A stretch of 64,000 bases of DNA from Aliikangiella marina (lineage in GTDB: Bacteria > Pseudomonadota > Gammaproteobacteria > Enterobacterales > Kangiellaceae): contig NZ_VIKR01000004.1 in assembly GCF_007004765.1 (NCBI RefSeq), forward strand, positions 124,001-188,000. Reading direction: 5' to 3'. Of this stretch, positions 16,369-26,268 are shown piece by piece; within the stretch, counting starts at the first letter, position 1, and each line of letters opens with the position of its first letter. The notes under the pieces were generated by a model, which saw only the letters and a list, made by a program, of their open reading frames with translations, was not told the DNA's origin and searched no databases. The position numbers and the translations under genes are program-made.

Positions 16369-18273
16369 ATGAATAAATTTATCACACAAGGCAACCACTT
16401 AATCGTGCTCGTGATAGTTTTGCTCATGCTGCAAGCTTGCGGCGGTGGAGAAGTGCGTAACCAAAATAATCGCGCAATCAATAATCAACAAAGCTTAGAG
16501 GCTCTGATTAAACAGGCACAACAAGCCTCTGCGGAACGCAAGGGTCCGCTTCTGGTTCAAGCTGCAGGACTTCTGGTGCTCGAGCAACGCTATGAAAAAG
16601 CACAAGAGCTGCTTATTCACGTTAACCAGCAGACTCTCACACCGTTACAAATGGATGATTTTTATCTGCATTACGGGGAGGTATTGTTGGCTTTAGCGGC
16701 AAGTGAGCGCTCGCTTAATCAGCTAAAAACCGTTACAAACCCTGCCGCCAAATCGATCGAATGGCAAATTCGCTACGGTAAAGCACTATCAGATAGCTAC
16801 CTCGCAAACGGAAACTATTTCGAGGCGGCAAAGCTGAGAATAGAGCTGACGGATATGATTGATAATTCCCATGCCCTAGCGGAAAACAGCCAAAAGACCT
16901 GGGAAGCACTCAACCAGATTGAAACAGACTTCCTTCAGCAATTAATTTCAGATTTTAACAGCCGGCGCGTCAATGGTTGGCTCGAAATCGTCTATTTAAA
17001 CAAACGATGGGGATATCACCCAGAGCGCTTACTCAGCGAATTAGCGCTTTGGAAACAGCGATACCCGCTGCACCCAAGCATGGTCCATCAGCCAGAAACG
17101 CTAAAGCGCGCAGCAGCGGCTGAAGAAATCAGCGCGAAGCGAATTGCGGTATTGCTGCCACTATCAGGAAAACTCGCCTCTTTTGGTAAAATGATTCATG
17201 ATGGAATCGTCGCTGCTCATTATCAGTCGGCCTCATCAGAAGAAGCACCGCTGTTGTCGTTTTACGACACAGCAAAACACCTGTCTCCACTGACAACCTA
17301 CAATCAAGCAATCGACGATGGCGCAGATTTCATTATTGGACCGTTAACTAAAGAATCGGTAGAAGCCATTCTTGACCAAGAAGCGCTTGCGACGCCAATT
17401 CTGGCCTTAAATCAACTCGAAGAGCAAAAATACCAGCACCCGCTTGCCTTTCAATTCGGGCTACCGGTAGAGGACGAAGCGGTTCAAGCGGCGCATTTTG
17501 CATTTGAAAAGGGCTATCGAAAAGCGGTAGCGTTTTTACCTGATACGTCGACAGGCGAGCGTGCTCAGAAAGCTTTCCAAGCGTATTTTGAGCAGTTGGG
17601 GGGTGAACTTATTCAAGTTCAGACCTACAAAGAAAAGAAAAAAATAAAACAAGATGTCCAGCAAATGCTGGGCGTAGACAAAAGTATCAAACGTAAATCA
17701 GCCTTACAGCGACTTCTCGGTCGCAACTTGGAGTTTGAAATGCGCCGTCGACAAGACGCAGATTTCATTTTCCTTCATGCCAGACCTGAAGATGGCAGAA
17801 TGATCAAACCTTTTATCAACTACTATTTCGCTCATGACCTTCCGGTGATAGCGACCTCTGCAGTATTTTCAGGTAAAAAAGACCCGCAAACAGATATTGA
17901 TTTGAATGGCATCGAATTTCCTCACATCCCGCTGTTATTAAGCGAACAGTCCCAGTTTCAATCGAGTCGCCAAAAGCTATCATCAGTCATGCCGGAAGCC
18001 CTCGACGGTCGCGGTAGATATTTCGCATTGGGTTTCGATAGTTATAAGATTTTAACTCAATTATCGATCTTACAGGCTTTTCCTGAGTATCGCTGGAGTG
18101 GCTTAGGCGGTGAGCTTGCTGTTGACGAAAATGGTCTGGTCCATCGCTTTTTAACCTGGGCTCAATTTAATCGCGGCGTCCCTTTTGTCACCAAAGAGCG
18201 AGAAGTGAGACAACGCGAAGAATCTAATACCGGTTCGTCACCGACACCGAGTTTATTTTTAGATAGCAAATAA
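16369..18273 (+). CDS. lpoA: Penicillin-binding protein activator LpoA
   Basis: The 634-residue outer-membrane lipoprotein has lipobox LQAC. The N-terminal part is TPR-like (LLVQAAGLLVLEQRYEKAQELL). The C-terminal part is a periplasmic-binding-protein fold (KRIAVLLPLSGKLASFGKMIHDGI, DFIIGPLTKESVEAIL, DADFIFLHARPEDGRMIKPFINYYF). LpoA reaches through the peptidoglycan to stimulate PBP1a. Length is a little below that of E. coli LpoA. The ATG at 16369 gives a normal lipoprotein signal; an upstream TTG at 16357 adds four residues. It heads the lpoA-yraN-diaA-dolP cluster. Confidence 0.93.
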   Translation: MNKFITQGNHLIVLVIVLLMLQACGGGEVRNQNNRAINNQQSLEALIKQAQQASAERKGPLLVQAAGLLVLEQRYEKAQELLIHVNQQTLTPLQMDDFYLHYGEVLLALAASERSLNQLKTVTNPAAKSIEWQIRYGKALSDSYLANGNYFEAAKLRIELTDMIDNSHALAENSQKTWEALNQIETDFLQQLISDFNSRRVNGWLEIVYLNKRWGYHPERLLSELALWKQRYPLHPSMVHQPETLKRAAAAEEISAKRIAVLLPLSGKLASFGKMIHDGIVAAHYQSASSEEAPLLSFYDTAKHLSPLTTYNQAIDDGADFIIGPLTKESVEAILDQEALATPILALNQLEEQKYQHPLAFQFGLPVEDEAVQAAHFAFEKGYRKAVAFLPDTSTGERAQKAFQAYFEQLGGELIQVQTYKEKKKIKQDVQQMLGVDKSIKRKSALQRLLGRNLEFEMRRRQDADFIFLHARPEDGRMIKPFINYYFAHDLPVIATSAVFSGKKDPQTDIDLNGIEFPHIPLLLSEQSQFQSSRQKLSSVMPEALDGRGRYFALGFDSYKILTQLSILQAFPEYRWSGLGGELAVDENGLVHRFLTWAQFNRGVPFVTKEREVRQREESNTGSSPTPSLFLDSK

Positions 18274-18290
18274 GACTAGAGATTGCGGTA

Positions 18291-18668
18291 GTGTTCGGTC
18301 GGCTAACTAAACGTGAATTTGGTTCAGAAATTGAAGCCCTCGTCTGTGAATACTTAACACAACAAGGTTGTTCAATTATCGAAACTAATTTTCTTTGTAA
18401 GTTAGGCGAGATAGATATTATCGCAAGTTACGACAAAACGCTTATTTTTGTTGAAGTTCGTTACCGAAAAAAAAGCGGATTTGGCGGTGCAGCTGAAAGT
18501 GTAAACTTTAAAAAGCGCCAACGAATTATTAATACCGCTCAGTTTTATTTACAGCAAAATAAACTCACCAATAAAACTCAAGGTCGTTTTGATGTTTTTT
18601 GTGTAGAGGGCAACGGGCAAAGAATGCAGTATAATTGGATAAAAGATGCGTTTAGCGCAGAATGGTAA
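18291..18668 (+). CDS. YraN family (UPF0102) nuclease-fold protein
   Basis: The 125-residue protein uses a GTG start 17 bases after lpoA. The motifs G..IEALVCEYLTQQGCSIIETNF, GEIDIIASYDKTLIFVEVRYRK and SVNFKKRQRIINTAQFYL are those of the YraN family. These belong to the PD-(D/E)xK fold, with the E-x-D and E-V-R active-site-like residues visible (GEIDII, VEVRYR). The biological role is unsettled; the gene is nearly always found beside lpoA and diaA, as here. Confidence 0.92.
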   Translation: MFGRLTKREFGSEIEALVCEYLTQQGCSIIETNFLCKLGEIDIIASYDKTLIFVEVRYRKKSGFGGAAESVNFKKRQRIINTAQFYLQQNKLTNKTQGRFDVFCVEGNGQRMQYNWIKDAFSAEW

Positions 18669-18674
18669 CGCTAA

Positions 18675-19289
<615 letters not shown>

Positions 19290-19319
19290 GCTCACTTTTT
19301 GTTATTTCAGGGGATATTA

Positions 19320-19901
19320 ATGAAACGTCTAGCAATTATCACTCTCGTTATTCTAAGCACATTACTTAGCGGTTGCGAGACTCTAATCATTGCCGGTGCC
19401 ACGACCAGTGCTTACGCATCACAGGACAGAAGAGACTTCAAAACTCAAATAGAAGATCAAAATACTGAGTTTAAAACCTTCACTTCATTCTTTGATGACG
19501 ACGAGCTGTGGGATAACACTAACATCAATGTAATCAGTTACAACAATGTCGTGTTGATTGTCGGCCAGGCGCCAACTGCAACTTTAAAACAGCGAGCAAC
19601 CGAAGAGATAAAGAAAATTGCGAAAGATAACAAAATCCATAATCAAATAAGAATAGCTGCGCCAATTTCATTTTTCGCCCGTCGCAACGATGAGTTTCTA
19701 ACCACCAAAGTCAAATCATCGATGCTGTTCACTTCTGATTTTCCCGCGTCAAAAATTAAAGTGGTTACTGAAAATAGCGAGGTCTTTTTACTGGGTTTGG
19801 TCACAACACAAGAAGCCGACCAAGCAGTAGAGATTACCCGAAACATCGATGGTGTGAAGAAGGTCGTTAAAGTTTTTGAATACATCAGCGAAGAGTCCTA
19901 A
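19320..19901 (+). CDS. dolP: BON-domain outer-membrane lipoprotein DolP (YraP)
   Basis: The 193-residue lipoprotein has lipobox LSGC and two BON domains, the first around NINVISYNNVVLIVGQAPT and the second around KVVTENSEVFLLGLVTTQEADQAVEI. DolP supports outer-membrane integrity and BAM function and binds anionic lipid at the division site. The longest frame begins at a TTG at 19299; the ATG at 19320 gives a normal signal peptide and is preferred. It is the last gene of the lpoA cluster. Confidence 0.92.
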   Translation: MKRLAIITLVILSTLLSGCETLIIAGATTSAYASQDRRDFKTQIEDQNTEFKTFTSFFDDDELWDNTNINVISYNNVVLIVGQAPTATLKQRATEEIKKIAKDNKIHNQIRIAAPISFFARRNDEFLTTKVKSSMLFTSDFPASKIKVVTENSEVFLLGLVTTQEADQAVEITRNIDGVKKVVKVFEYISEES

Positions 19902-19938
19902 AACACTCCGCCGATACAATGCCTAAGTCAAAGAAGGG

Positions 19939-20418
19939 CTATTTAACGACTTTTAAATGGTTCGCTTTTTTGGATGACGCATTGTTCTTATTTGGCGAGC
20001 TGTTATTTTCCGGTTTTGACGGGTCGTCTGTTCCGTCACCGTCCTCAACTGAGTCGACACTCCCTAAACTCGGCGAGCTGGCTTCTTCTTCGCTTTCCTC
20101 TTCAGCAGGGAAAGCCATACCCAAGCCATTTTCTTGTGCATAGATAGCCAACAGGGCACTCATCGGTACAATAATTAATCTCGCAACCCCGGAAAAACGG
20201 GCATTGAAAGATATAATCTCATTATCGACCTGCCAATTTTGAACTGCAGAAGGATTAATATTAAGAACGATTTGACCGTCTTTAATGTGCTCTTGCGGCA
20301 CCTCAACACCAGGTCTTGTTGCGTCGACCAACATGTAAGGTGTCGCATCGTTATCGAGCAACCAGTCAAGAATTGCTCGGAAAAGATACGGTTTGTTCGA
20401 AGTAAATTCTGGTTGCAT
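19939..20418 (-). CDS. sspB: ClpXP protease specificity-enhancing factor SspB
   Basis: The 159-residue protein has the SspB core (SNKPYLFRAILDWLLDNDATPYMLVDA, HIKDGQIVLNINPSAVQNWQVDNEIISFNARFSGVAR, VPMSALLAIYAQENGLGMAF). An acidic linker and a basic tail (ANHLKVVK) follow; this tail is the usual ClpX-contact peptide. SspB binds the ssrA tag and delivers substrates to ClpXP. It lies ten bases after sspA. Confidence 0.95.
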   Translation of the reverse strand: MQPEFTSNKPYLFRAILDWLLDNDATPYMLVDATRPGVEVPQEHIKDGQIVLNINPSAVQNWQVDNEIISFNARFSGVARLIIVPMSALLAIYAQENGLGMAFPAEEESEEEASSPSLGSVDSVEDGDGTDDPSKPENNSSPNKNNASSKKANHLKVVK

Positions 20419-20427
20419 AATTGCGAA

Positions 20428-21057
20428 TTAATCTCTCAACTCTCTCTCAGCATCGGTCAAACTAGCCTGGAAAGAGTCTCGCTCGAACAATAAATCCATG
20501 TAGTTGCTGACTTCTTTTGCGCCACGCCCTGTTAACTTTATTCCCATTGCTGGCAATCGCCACATTAACGGCGCTAAACAACAGTCAATCAGTGAAAACT
20601 CTTCACTGAGGAAATAAGGCGTTTCACTGAAAACCGGTGCAAGGGTCAATAAACTTTCAGTTAGCTCTTTACGTGCTTTTTCAGCTTCCTTTTCCTTACC
20701 ATTGAGGATGCTATTCATTAGACTGTACCAGTCTTTTTCTACTCGATGCATCATTAATCGAGAGCGAGCTCTCGCGACTGGGTAAACAGGCATCAATGGA
20801 GGATGAGGAAAGCGCTCATCAAGATATTCCATAATGATAGATGCTTCAAAAAGCACAAGCTCCCTGTCAACCAATGTCGGTACGGTGTTGTAAGGGTTTA
20901 AATCAATCAAGTCTTCTGGCGGCTGTTGATTGCTGACTACTTCTATTGCTTCAAAATTAACGCCTTTCTCGGCGAGAACTATACGTACTTGGTGGCTGTA
21001 AACATCATCAGCACCGGAATATAAAGTCATTACAGATCGTTTGGCTACTGTTGCCAT
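20428..21057 (-). CDS. sspA: Stringent starvation protein A
   Basis: The 209-residue GST-fold protein lacks a normal GST activity in the family and instead binds RNA polymerase. Its N-terminus is MTLYSGADDVYSHQVRIVLAEKGV, then DLNPYNTVPTLVDRELVLFEASIIMEYLDERFPHPPLMPVYPVARA, the SspA signature. GGAG six bases before the ATG supports the start. It forms a two-gene unit with sspB, separated from petC by a terminator. Confidence 0.95.
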   Translation of the reverse strand: MATVAKRSVMTLYSGADDVYSHQVRIVLAEKGVNFEAIEVVSNQQPPEDLIDLNPYNTVPTLVDRELVLFEASIIMEYLDERFPHPPLMPVYPVARARSRLMMHRVEKDWYSLMNSILNGKEKEAEKARKELTESLLTLAPVFSETPYFLSEEFSLIDCCLAPLMWRLPAMGIKLTGRGAKEVSNYMDLLFERDSFQASLTDAERELRD

Positions 21058-21075
21058 GGAGTTCTCCGTATTGGT

Positions 21076-21110
21076 AAAAAAGAGCAGCTGCCTAAATCAG
21101 CTACTCTTTT
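21076..21110 (-). terminator. Terminator of the petABC operon
   Basis: On the minus strand a 13-base stem with one mismatch (AAAAGAGTAGCTG with CAGCTGCTCTTTT) is followed by a run of T. It lies 58 bases after petC and before sspA, so sspA needs its own promoter. Confidence 0.8.
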
Positions 21111-21167
21111 CGATTGAACATCTATCGTTTTAAATTGAAGGATTTGATACTGATTAAACGTTTCAAA

Positions 21168-22061
21168 TTAATGAATGTCCTTCCAGTATTCTTTCTTCAG
21201 CAGGTATGCAACAAATCCAAAGAATGTGATGAAGAGTAGAACCCAAACACCCAATCTTTCTCTGTCACGTTTGATCGGCTCGCCAACATACTCTAAAAAG
21301 TACGTTAAGTCGCGCATCGCATCATCAAACTCCTGCGGTGAAAGTTGACCTTCCTTAACGATTTCAAAATATTTGCCCGCTTCAGAAATTTCAGTCAACT
21401 TAGTTTCCGCCTCAGATATAACTGCCTCAGCTTCTCTGATTGTCTTGTTGAGTGCAGAACTATTGCCACCCTCTTCTAACTGTTTCTTAGCATTGGCCAT
21501 ATCGGCTTGCGCATAACTTATTTCATTCTCAAGGTTTTTAACCTGATCGGTTTTAGCTTGAAGCCCTTGCATCTCCTCTAAAACATGCGGCATACCAACA
21601 TCTTTAAAGACTGAGTTGTTTACCCCATAAGGACGCGAGTCATCAACATAAAATCCGCGGAAATAGTTATATAGCCACTTGGTCCCACGTGCTCGAGCGA
21701 CAACTGATAAATCAGGTGGCGCTGCACCAAACCAGTTTGCAGCCGCTTTAGCATTCATATTGTTAGTCATTAAGTCACCGATTTTGTCATCGGAGAAAAT
21801 CATATTTTCCATCATTACGTCTGTCGGAATACCCAAATCAGTCGCAGAGCGCTCGTAACGATGAAAAGCTAGAGCATGACACCCTAAGCAATTATTAACA
21901 TAGATTTGCATACCACGTTGCATTGAGACTTCAAGATAGTCGCCCGAAAGTCGTGGTAACTTATCATTTGGTAACGTCAGCCCCGCTTCTGCCGCCATAG
22001 CGGTTGCAGAAAACAATGAAAATGAAAGGCACGCTGCTAGTTTTATTAATAGTTTTCTCAT
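21168..22061 (-). CDS. petC: Ubiquinol-cytochrome c reductase, cytochrome c1
   Basis: The 297-residue cytochrome c1 has a cleavable signal peptide (ATAMA-AEAG), the heme site CLGCH at 58-62, the motif WFGAAPPDLSVVARARG, and the axial Met region VGMPHVL. A C-terminal membrane anchor reads LGVWVLLFITFFGFVAYLL. It carries electrons from the Rieske centre to a soluble cytochrome c. Oddity: between PHVLEEMQG and LSPQEFD there is a segment of about 70 residues that is strongly helical and charged (NEISYAQADMANAKKQLEEG and IREAEAVISEAETKLTEI), longer than I expect for this family. It overlaps petB by one base. Confidence 0.93.
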   Translation of the reverse strand: MRKLLIKLAACLSFSLFSATAMAAEAGLTLPNDKLPRLSGDYLEVSMQRGMQIYVNNCLGCHALAFHRYERSATDLGIPTDVMMENMIFSDDKIGDLMTNNMNAKAAANWFGAAPPDLSVVARARGTKWLYNYFRGFYVDDSRPYGVNNSVFKDVGMPHVLEEMQGLQAKTDQVKNLENEISYAQADMANAKKQLEEGGNSSALNKTIREAEAVISEAETKLTEISEAGKYFEIVKEGQLSPQEFDDAMRDLTYFLEYVGEPIKRDRERLGVWVLLFITFFGFVAYLLKKEYWKDIH

Positions 22062-23281
22062 TAGTGTGTCACCCTTTCTGGAACTGGCTTAGTTTCTCCC
22101 CACTGACTCCACCAAGGCATCAAAAAGAAGAAAGCGAAATAGTAAACAGTACAAATTTGTGCAACCAGTGTTCTCATTGGCGTTGGCCCTTTCATTCCGA
22201 GATAACCGAGAATAATGAAAGAAACAACAAAGATTGCTAACCAAACTTTAAAGCTCCAATGCTTGTAACGGATAGACTTAACTTTACTTCTGTCTAACCA
22301 AGGCAAGAAGAACAACACAATTAATGATGCAGCCATCGCAACAACGCCTAACTGTTGATCAGGTACCGCACGTAAAATCGAGTAGAACGGTGTGAAATAC
22401 CAAACTGGCGCTATATGTGCAGGAGTCTTCAATGGATCTGCTGGCGTAAAGTTAGGTGGCTCAAGGAAGAAACCGCCCATGTCAGGAGCAAAGAATATGA
22501 TTAGGCAGAAGAAGAACAAGAACACCGCGACACCAACGATGTCTTTGACAGTATAGTAAGGATGGAAAGGGATACCATCTAGCGGAATACCATTTTCGTC
22601 TTTGTATTTCTTGATTTCGATACCGTCAGGATTGTTCGATCCGACTTTATGAAGTGCAACAATGTGCAAAAACACCATCAATAACAACGCCATTGGAAGT
22701 GCAACCACATGAAGCGCAAAGAACCGATTTAATGTTGCCCCAGATATAATGTAGTCACCGCGAATCCATTGAGTTAAGTCGTCACCCACATACGGCACCG
22801 CGCTGAATAGATTGATAATTACCTGCGCACCCCAATAAGACATATTCCCCCAAGGTAATAAGTATCCCATGAAGGCTTCAGCCATTAGCAATACGAAGAT
22901 GATCATACCGAACAACCATACCAACTCCCGTGGTTTTCTGAATGAGCCGTAGATCAAAGCCCTGAACATGTGCAGATAAACCACCACGAAAAATGCCGAG
23001 GCACCAGTTGAGTGCATGTAACGCAGTAACCATCCCCAATCAACATCGCGCATAATAAACTCAACAGATGCGTACGCTTGCTCACCTGATGGGTTGTAAT
23101 TCATTGTCAACCAAATACCGGTCAGAATCTGATTCACTAAAACTAAAAGAGCTAAAGAACCAAAGAAATACCAAAAGTTAAAGTTCTTTGGTGCGTAGTA
23201 TTCAGCAAGATGCTCATTCCAAACTTTAGTTGCCGGAAAACGATCATCTATCCATTGCATGAAAGAAGCCATTCTAGACAT
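22061..23281 (-). CDS. petB: Ubiquinol-cytochrome c reductase, cytochrome b
   Basis: The 406-residue eight-helix membrane subunit carries hemes bL and bH and both quinone sites. Paired His ligands are visible in RYMHSTGASAFFVVVYLHMFRAL and in FFALHVVALP..MVFLHIVALHKVG. The Qo-site PEWY motif appears here as APVWYFTPFY (with V for E). MSYWGAQVIINLFSAVPYVG is the family cd-helix. It lies between petA and petC with one-base junctions. Confidence 0.95.
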   Translation of the reverse strand: MSRMASFMQWIDDRFPATKVWNEHLAEYYAPKNFNFWYFFGSLALLVLVNQILTGIWLTMNYNPSGEQAYASVEFIMRDVDWGWLLRYMHSTGASAFFVVVYLHMFRALIYGSFRKPRELVWLFGMIIFVLLMAEAFMGYLLPWGNMSYWGAQVIINLFSAVPYVGDDLTQWIRGDYIISGATLNRFFALHVVALPMALLLMVFLHIVALHKVGSNNPDGIEIKKYKDENGIPLDGIPFHPYYTVKDIVGVAVFLFFFCLIIFFAPDMGGFFLEPPNFTPADPLKTPAHIAPVWYFTPFYSILRAVPDQQLGVVAMAASLIVLFFLPWLDRSKVKSIRYKHWSFKVWLAIFVVSFIILGYLGMKGPTPMRTLVAQICTVYYFAFFFLMPWWSQWGETKPVPERVTH

Positions 23282-23862
23282 TACGCTACCTCCTGTCCGA
23301 CACCGATAATAATTCTATCGTCGCTTAGATATGAATAGGGAGGAACTTCCAGATTTTTAGATGCGGGAACGCCTGAGAAAACACGCCCAGCTAAATCAAA
23401 CTGAGAACCGTGACAAGGGCAGAAGAACCCACCACCCCAATCGACTTCGGTAACCTTTTTATGTTGCGGTACACATCCTAAATGAGTACAAATTGCAACA
23501 AGCACCATAATGTCCGGGCGAATAGAGCGAATTTCACCATCTACATATTCGGGTTGTTGATCGGGATTTTCAGACTTGGGATCTTTTAAATCGATTTTGG
23601 TATTTTTTAACGATTCCACCACCGAGTCACTGCGTTTAACCACAAAAACCGGCTTGCCGCGATACTCGACTTTGACCATTTGACCTACTTCTAATTTGCT
23701 CAGATCCACTTCCACTGGTGCACCCGCAGCTTTGGCTTTTGCACTAGGATTCCAGGATCCAATAAAAGGAACCGCAACAAATGCCGCACCTACAGCTCCA
23801 ACCCCAGCGGTTGCGAGCGTCAGGAACCTGCGCTTGCCGGTATCTACACCTTCATTACTCAT
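23281..23862 (-). CDS. petA: Ubiquinol-cytochrome c reductase, Rieske iron-sulfur subunit
   Basis: The protein has a Tat-type N-terminal anchor (KRRFLTLATAGVGAVGAAF) and the [2Fe-2S] ligand motifs CTHLGC and CPCHGSQFD near the C-terminus. It oxidises ubiquinol and passes electrons to cytochrome c1. I place the start at 23862 (193 residues; MSNEGVDTGKRRFL), because GGGGAG lies nine bases upstream and the family begins this way. An in-frame ATG at 23925 would add 21 residues without a ribosome site. It is the first gene of petABC. Confidence 0.94.
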   Translation of the reverse strand: MSNEGVDTGKRRFLTLATAGVGAVGAAFVAVPFIGSWNPSAKAKAAGAPVEVDLSKLEVGQMVKVEYRGKPVFVVKRSDSVVESLKNTKIDLKDPKSENPDQQPEYVDGEIRSIRPDIMVLVAICTHLGCVPQHKKVTEVDWGGGFFCPCHGSQFDLAGRVFSGVPASKNLEVPPYSYLSDDRIIIGVGQEVA

Positions 23863-24226
23863 TCGGATTGTCTCCCCATCGACCGGTGATTCTTTCTTAA
23901 AAATGTCTTTTTTTGTTAGCGGCATATACTTGATTTTTCGGAAAAAAAATCCAGCGCGATGCCTCCTATCTCAGGATTTGCGGCAAGATCATAAAGAATA
24001 ACCTGAAATTTTACAAGGAAATGGCGTTTTTTGTTTGTAACTCACTGAAAAATAAAGTTATTTATTTTGACTTGCAATTTAAAGCATAGACCGTTTTCTT
24101 TAAAAATTCCGACTATTTTAAAAATCGTCAAAATGAAGCGTTTAGTTTCATTGGATAAGGTGAGAATTGGCTTTCAGGTATTCCTGTGATATTAGTGTTA
24201 TGAATAGCAAATAATGAGAATAAATT
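23863..24226. other. Divergent intergenic region, petABC / NRAMP-like gene
   Basis: AT-rich region holding the promoters of two divergent operons. No dyad strong enough to name an operator was found, and no gene of convincing length. Confidence 0.5.
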
Positions 24227-25444
24227 TTGGCTAACAAATTCACTTTCGGTCCCGCCATTTTGGTTACCGCTGCGTTCATCGGACCAGGCACAGTGATCAC
24301 CGCCAGCCTTGCTGGCGCTAATTTCGGCTATGCGCTGATCTGGGCACTTCTTTTTTCCGTTGTGGCGACCATCGTGCTCCAAGAGATGGCTGCTCGACTC
24401 GGCGTTGTCACTCAAAAAGGTTTAGGGGAAAACCTCCGCGAATCCATTAAACAACCGGTGCTAAAATGGTTGGCAATAGGGTTAGTCTTTTGCGCGATTG
24501 TTATCGGCAATGGCGCTTATCAAGGCGGCAATATTTCTGGCGCAAGTTTAGGACTAGCCGGTCTATTTCCTGACTTGGGTAACAGTCTCGGCTGGAATTT
24601 TTGGCCGCTGATTATTGCCACCGTCGCATTTGTCTTGATGTGGCGTGGCAGCTATCACGTTTTGGAAAAATCTTTACTGATGCTTGTCGCGGTTATGAGC
24701 TTGGCGTTTTTAGTCACATTCGTTATTACTGCACCTAATTTGATTGAGTTGCTCGGCGGAATGTTCTATCCGCGCATTCCGTCCGGCGCGACACTGACTG
24801 TCATCGCATTAATTGGCACGACGGTTGTACCCTATAATCTCTTTCTCCATGCCGCAAGCGCCAAACAGCGTTGGCAATCAGCTGAAAACCTCTCAGAAGC
24901 ACGCAAAGACTTATATGTATCGATTCCAATTGGTGGACTAATTTCAATTGCCATTGTTTCTACTGCCGCTGCCGCGTTCTTCGGCAAGCAAATCGAGTTA
25001 AATAGCGCAGCTGACCTCGCGCCTGCTTTGACACCGATATTTGGGGGGTGGGCACAAAGCGCAATGGCGATTGGCTTGTTCGCTGCGGGAATATCTTCTG
25101 CGATCACCGCTCCACTTGCGGCGGCTTATGCACTCAGTGGTATTCTGGGAATTAGGCCCGATTTAACAAGCCTCCAGTTCAAAATTATTTGGATAGTTAT
25201 CCTTATCGCGGGACTGCTTGTGGCGACTTTAAACTATCGTCCAGTACTGATCATTACTTTTGCTCAAATAACCAATGGTTTGCTGTTGCCAATAATCAGT
25301 CTATTCTTACTTTGGATGATGAATCAATCTTCGTTAGGTCAACATAAGAACTCGCCTCGTCAAAACGCGTTAGGTGGGCTTATTGTTTTAATCACTATTA
25401 TGTTAGGTAGCCGAAGTTTATTGTCCGCTTTTGGTGTAATCTGA
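24227..25444 (+). CDS. NRAMP-fold transporter lacking canonical metal ligands
   Basis: The 405-residue polytopic protein belongs to the NRAMP superfamily (FGYALIW, FIGPG, TTVVPYNLFLHAASAKQRW). In metal-transporting NRAMPs, TM1 carries DPGN and TM6 carries a Met-Pro-His; here the aligned residues are G19-P20-G21-T22 and V201-P202-Y203-N204. The Asp, Asn and Met ligands are therefore absent. The start is a TTG, as no in-frame ATG is near. It stands directly before pxpABC, as in the B. subtilis ycsG/ycsF/kip cluster. I infer that it may import 5-oxoproline or a related compound and not Mn/Fe. Confidence 0.85.
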   Translation: MANKFTFGPAILVTAAFIGPGTVITASLAGANFGYALIWALLFSVVATIVLQEMAARLGVVTQKGLGENLRESIKQPVLKWLAIGLVFCAIVIGNGAYQGGNISGASLGLAGLFPDLGNSLGWNFWPLIIATVAFVLMWRGSYHVLEKSLLMLVAVMSLAFLVTFVITAPNLIELLGGMFYPRIPSGATLTVIALIGTTVVPYNLFLHAASAKQRWQSAENLSEARKDLYVSIPIGGLISIAIVSTAAAAFFGKQIELNSAADLAPALTPIFGGWAQSAMAIGLFAAGISSAITAPLAAAYALSGILGIRPDLTSLQFKIIWIVILIAGLLVATLNYRPVLIITFAQITNGLLLPIISLFLLWMMNQSSLGQHKNSPRQNALGGLIVLITIMLGSRSLLSAFGVI

Positions 25445-25512
25445 GTTTTACCAGCAGACGCAAAGCCTAATAGTACAAGGGCAAAACAGGCAAGGTCAGA
25501 ATCTGAGTTAAG

Positions 25513-26268
25513 ATGCCAACTATGAAAGTCGATATAAATTGCGATCTCGGGGAAGGAAGCACCGCATCTGACTGCATCGCTGACGCGCAACTCATGCCCT
25601 ATATTTCCCGGTGCAATATTGCCTGCGGAGGCCACGCAGGTAACCTTGAGACGATGAAAGCTTCCTTAGAAAACGCTAAAAAAAACCACCTTCAAGTAGG
25701 TGCTCATCCCGGTTATCCTGATCCAGAAAACTTTGGACGCAATTCGATGAAAATCAGTTTTAACCAACTAGAGTCATCGCTGATTGATCAAATCAGTCAA
25801 CTTGAAAAAATTGCGTCCAAGATATCGGTATCGCTCTCTCATATTAAATGTCACGGAGCACTCTACAATGATGCTGAATCTTCACCGGAATTAGCCAATC
25901 GACTAGTCAAAAGCTTTAATACTCACTTTCCAGGCTTATCAATAATCGGCCTAGCAAATGGTGAAATGGAAAAAGCGGCTCAACACTTGGATTGCGAATT
26001 CTTGCGCGAAGGTTTTATGGATCGTGCTTATCTAGACTCCGGTTACTTAGTTTCCAGAAAAGCACCCAATTCAGTCTATCATTCTCTTGAGCTCATTGTG
26101 AAACAAGCACTGCAGCTTGCACAAAATCAACCGTTACAAACTTATCAAAATAACTCGCTCAGAATTCCGGTAGATACAATTTGCTTGCACGGTGATACCC
26201 CGAATGCAAAAACGGTCGCAAAACAAGTCTTTGAGTCGCTTACTGCACAAGGAATTGATGTCGCATGA
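25513..26268 (+). CDS. pxpA: 5-oxoprolinase subunit A
   Basis: The 251-residue LamB/YcsF-family protein starts KVDINCDLGEG and has PYISRCNIACGGHAGN, LQVGAHPGYPDPENFGR and SHIKCHGALYND, with late DTICLHGDTPNA. With PxpB and PxpC it performs ATP-dependent opening of 5-oxo-L-proline to glutamate. The conserved Asp and His residues in DINCDLGE and HPGYPD match the family active site. It overlaps pxpB by four bases. An ATG at 25522 is possible but gives an identical core. Confidence 0.95.
   Translation: MPTMKVDINCDLGEGSTASDCIADAQLMPYISRCNIACGGHAGNLETMKASLENAKKNHLQVGAHPGYPDPENFGRNSMKISFNQLESSLIDQISQLEKIASKISVSLSHIKCHGALYNDAESSPELANRLVKSFNTHFPGLSIIGLANGEMEKAAQHLDCEFLREGFMDRAYLDSGYLVSRKAPNSVYHSLELIVKQALQLAQNQPLQTYQNNSLRIPVDTICLHGDTPNAKTVAKQVFESLTAQGIDVA

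Noticed and set aside
24214-24234. ATG at 24214 as start of the NRAMP-like gene
   Set aside because: It runs into a stop after six codons and is out of frame; the TTG at 24227 is the only supported start.
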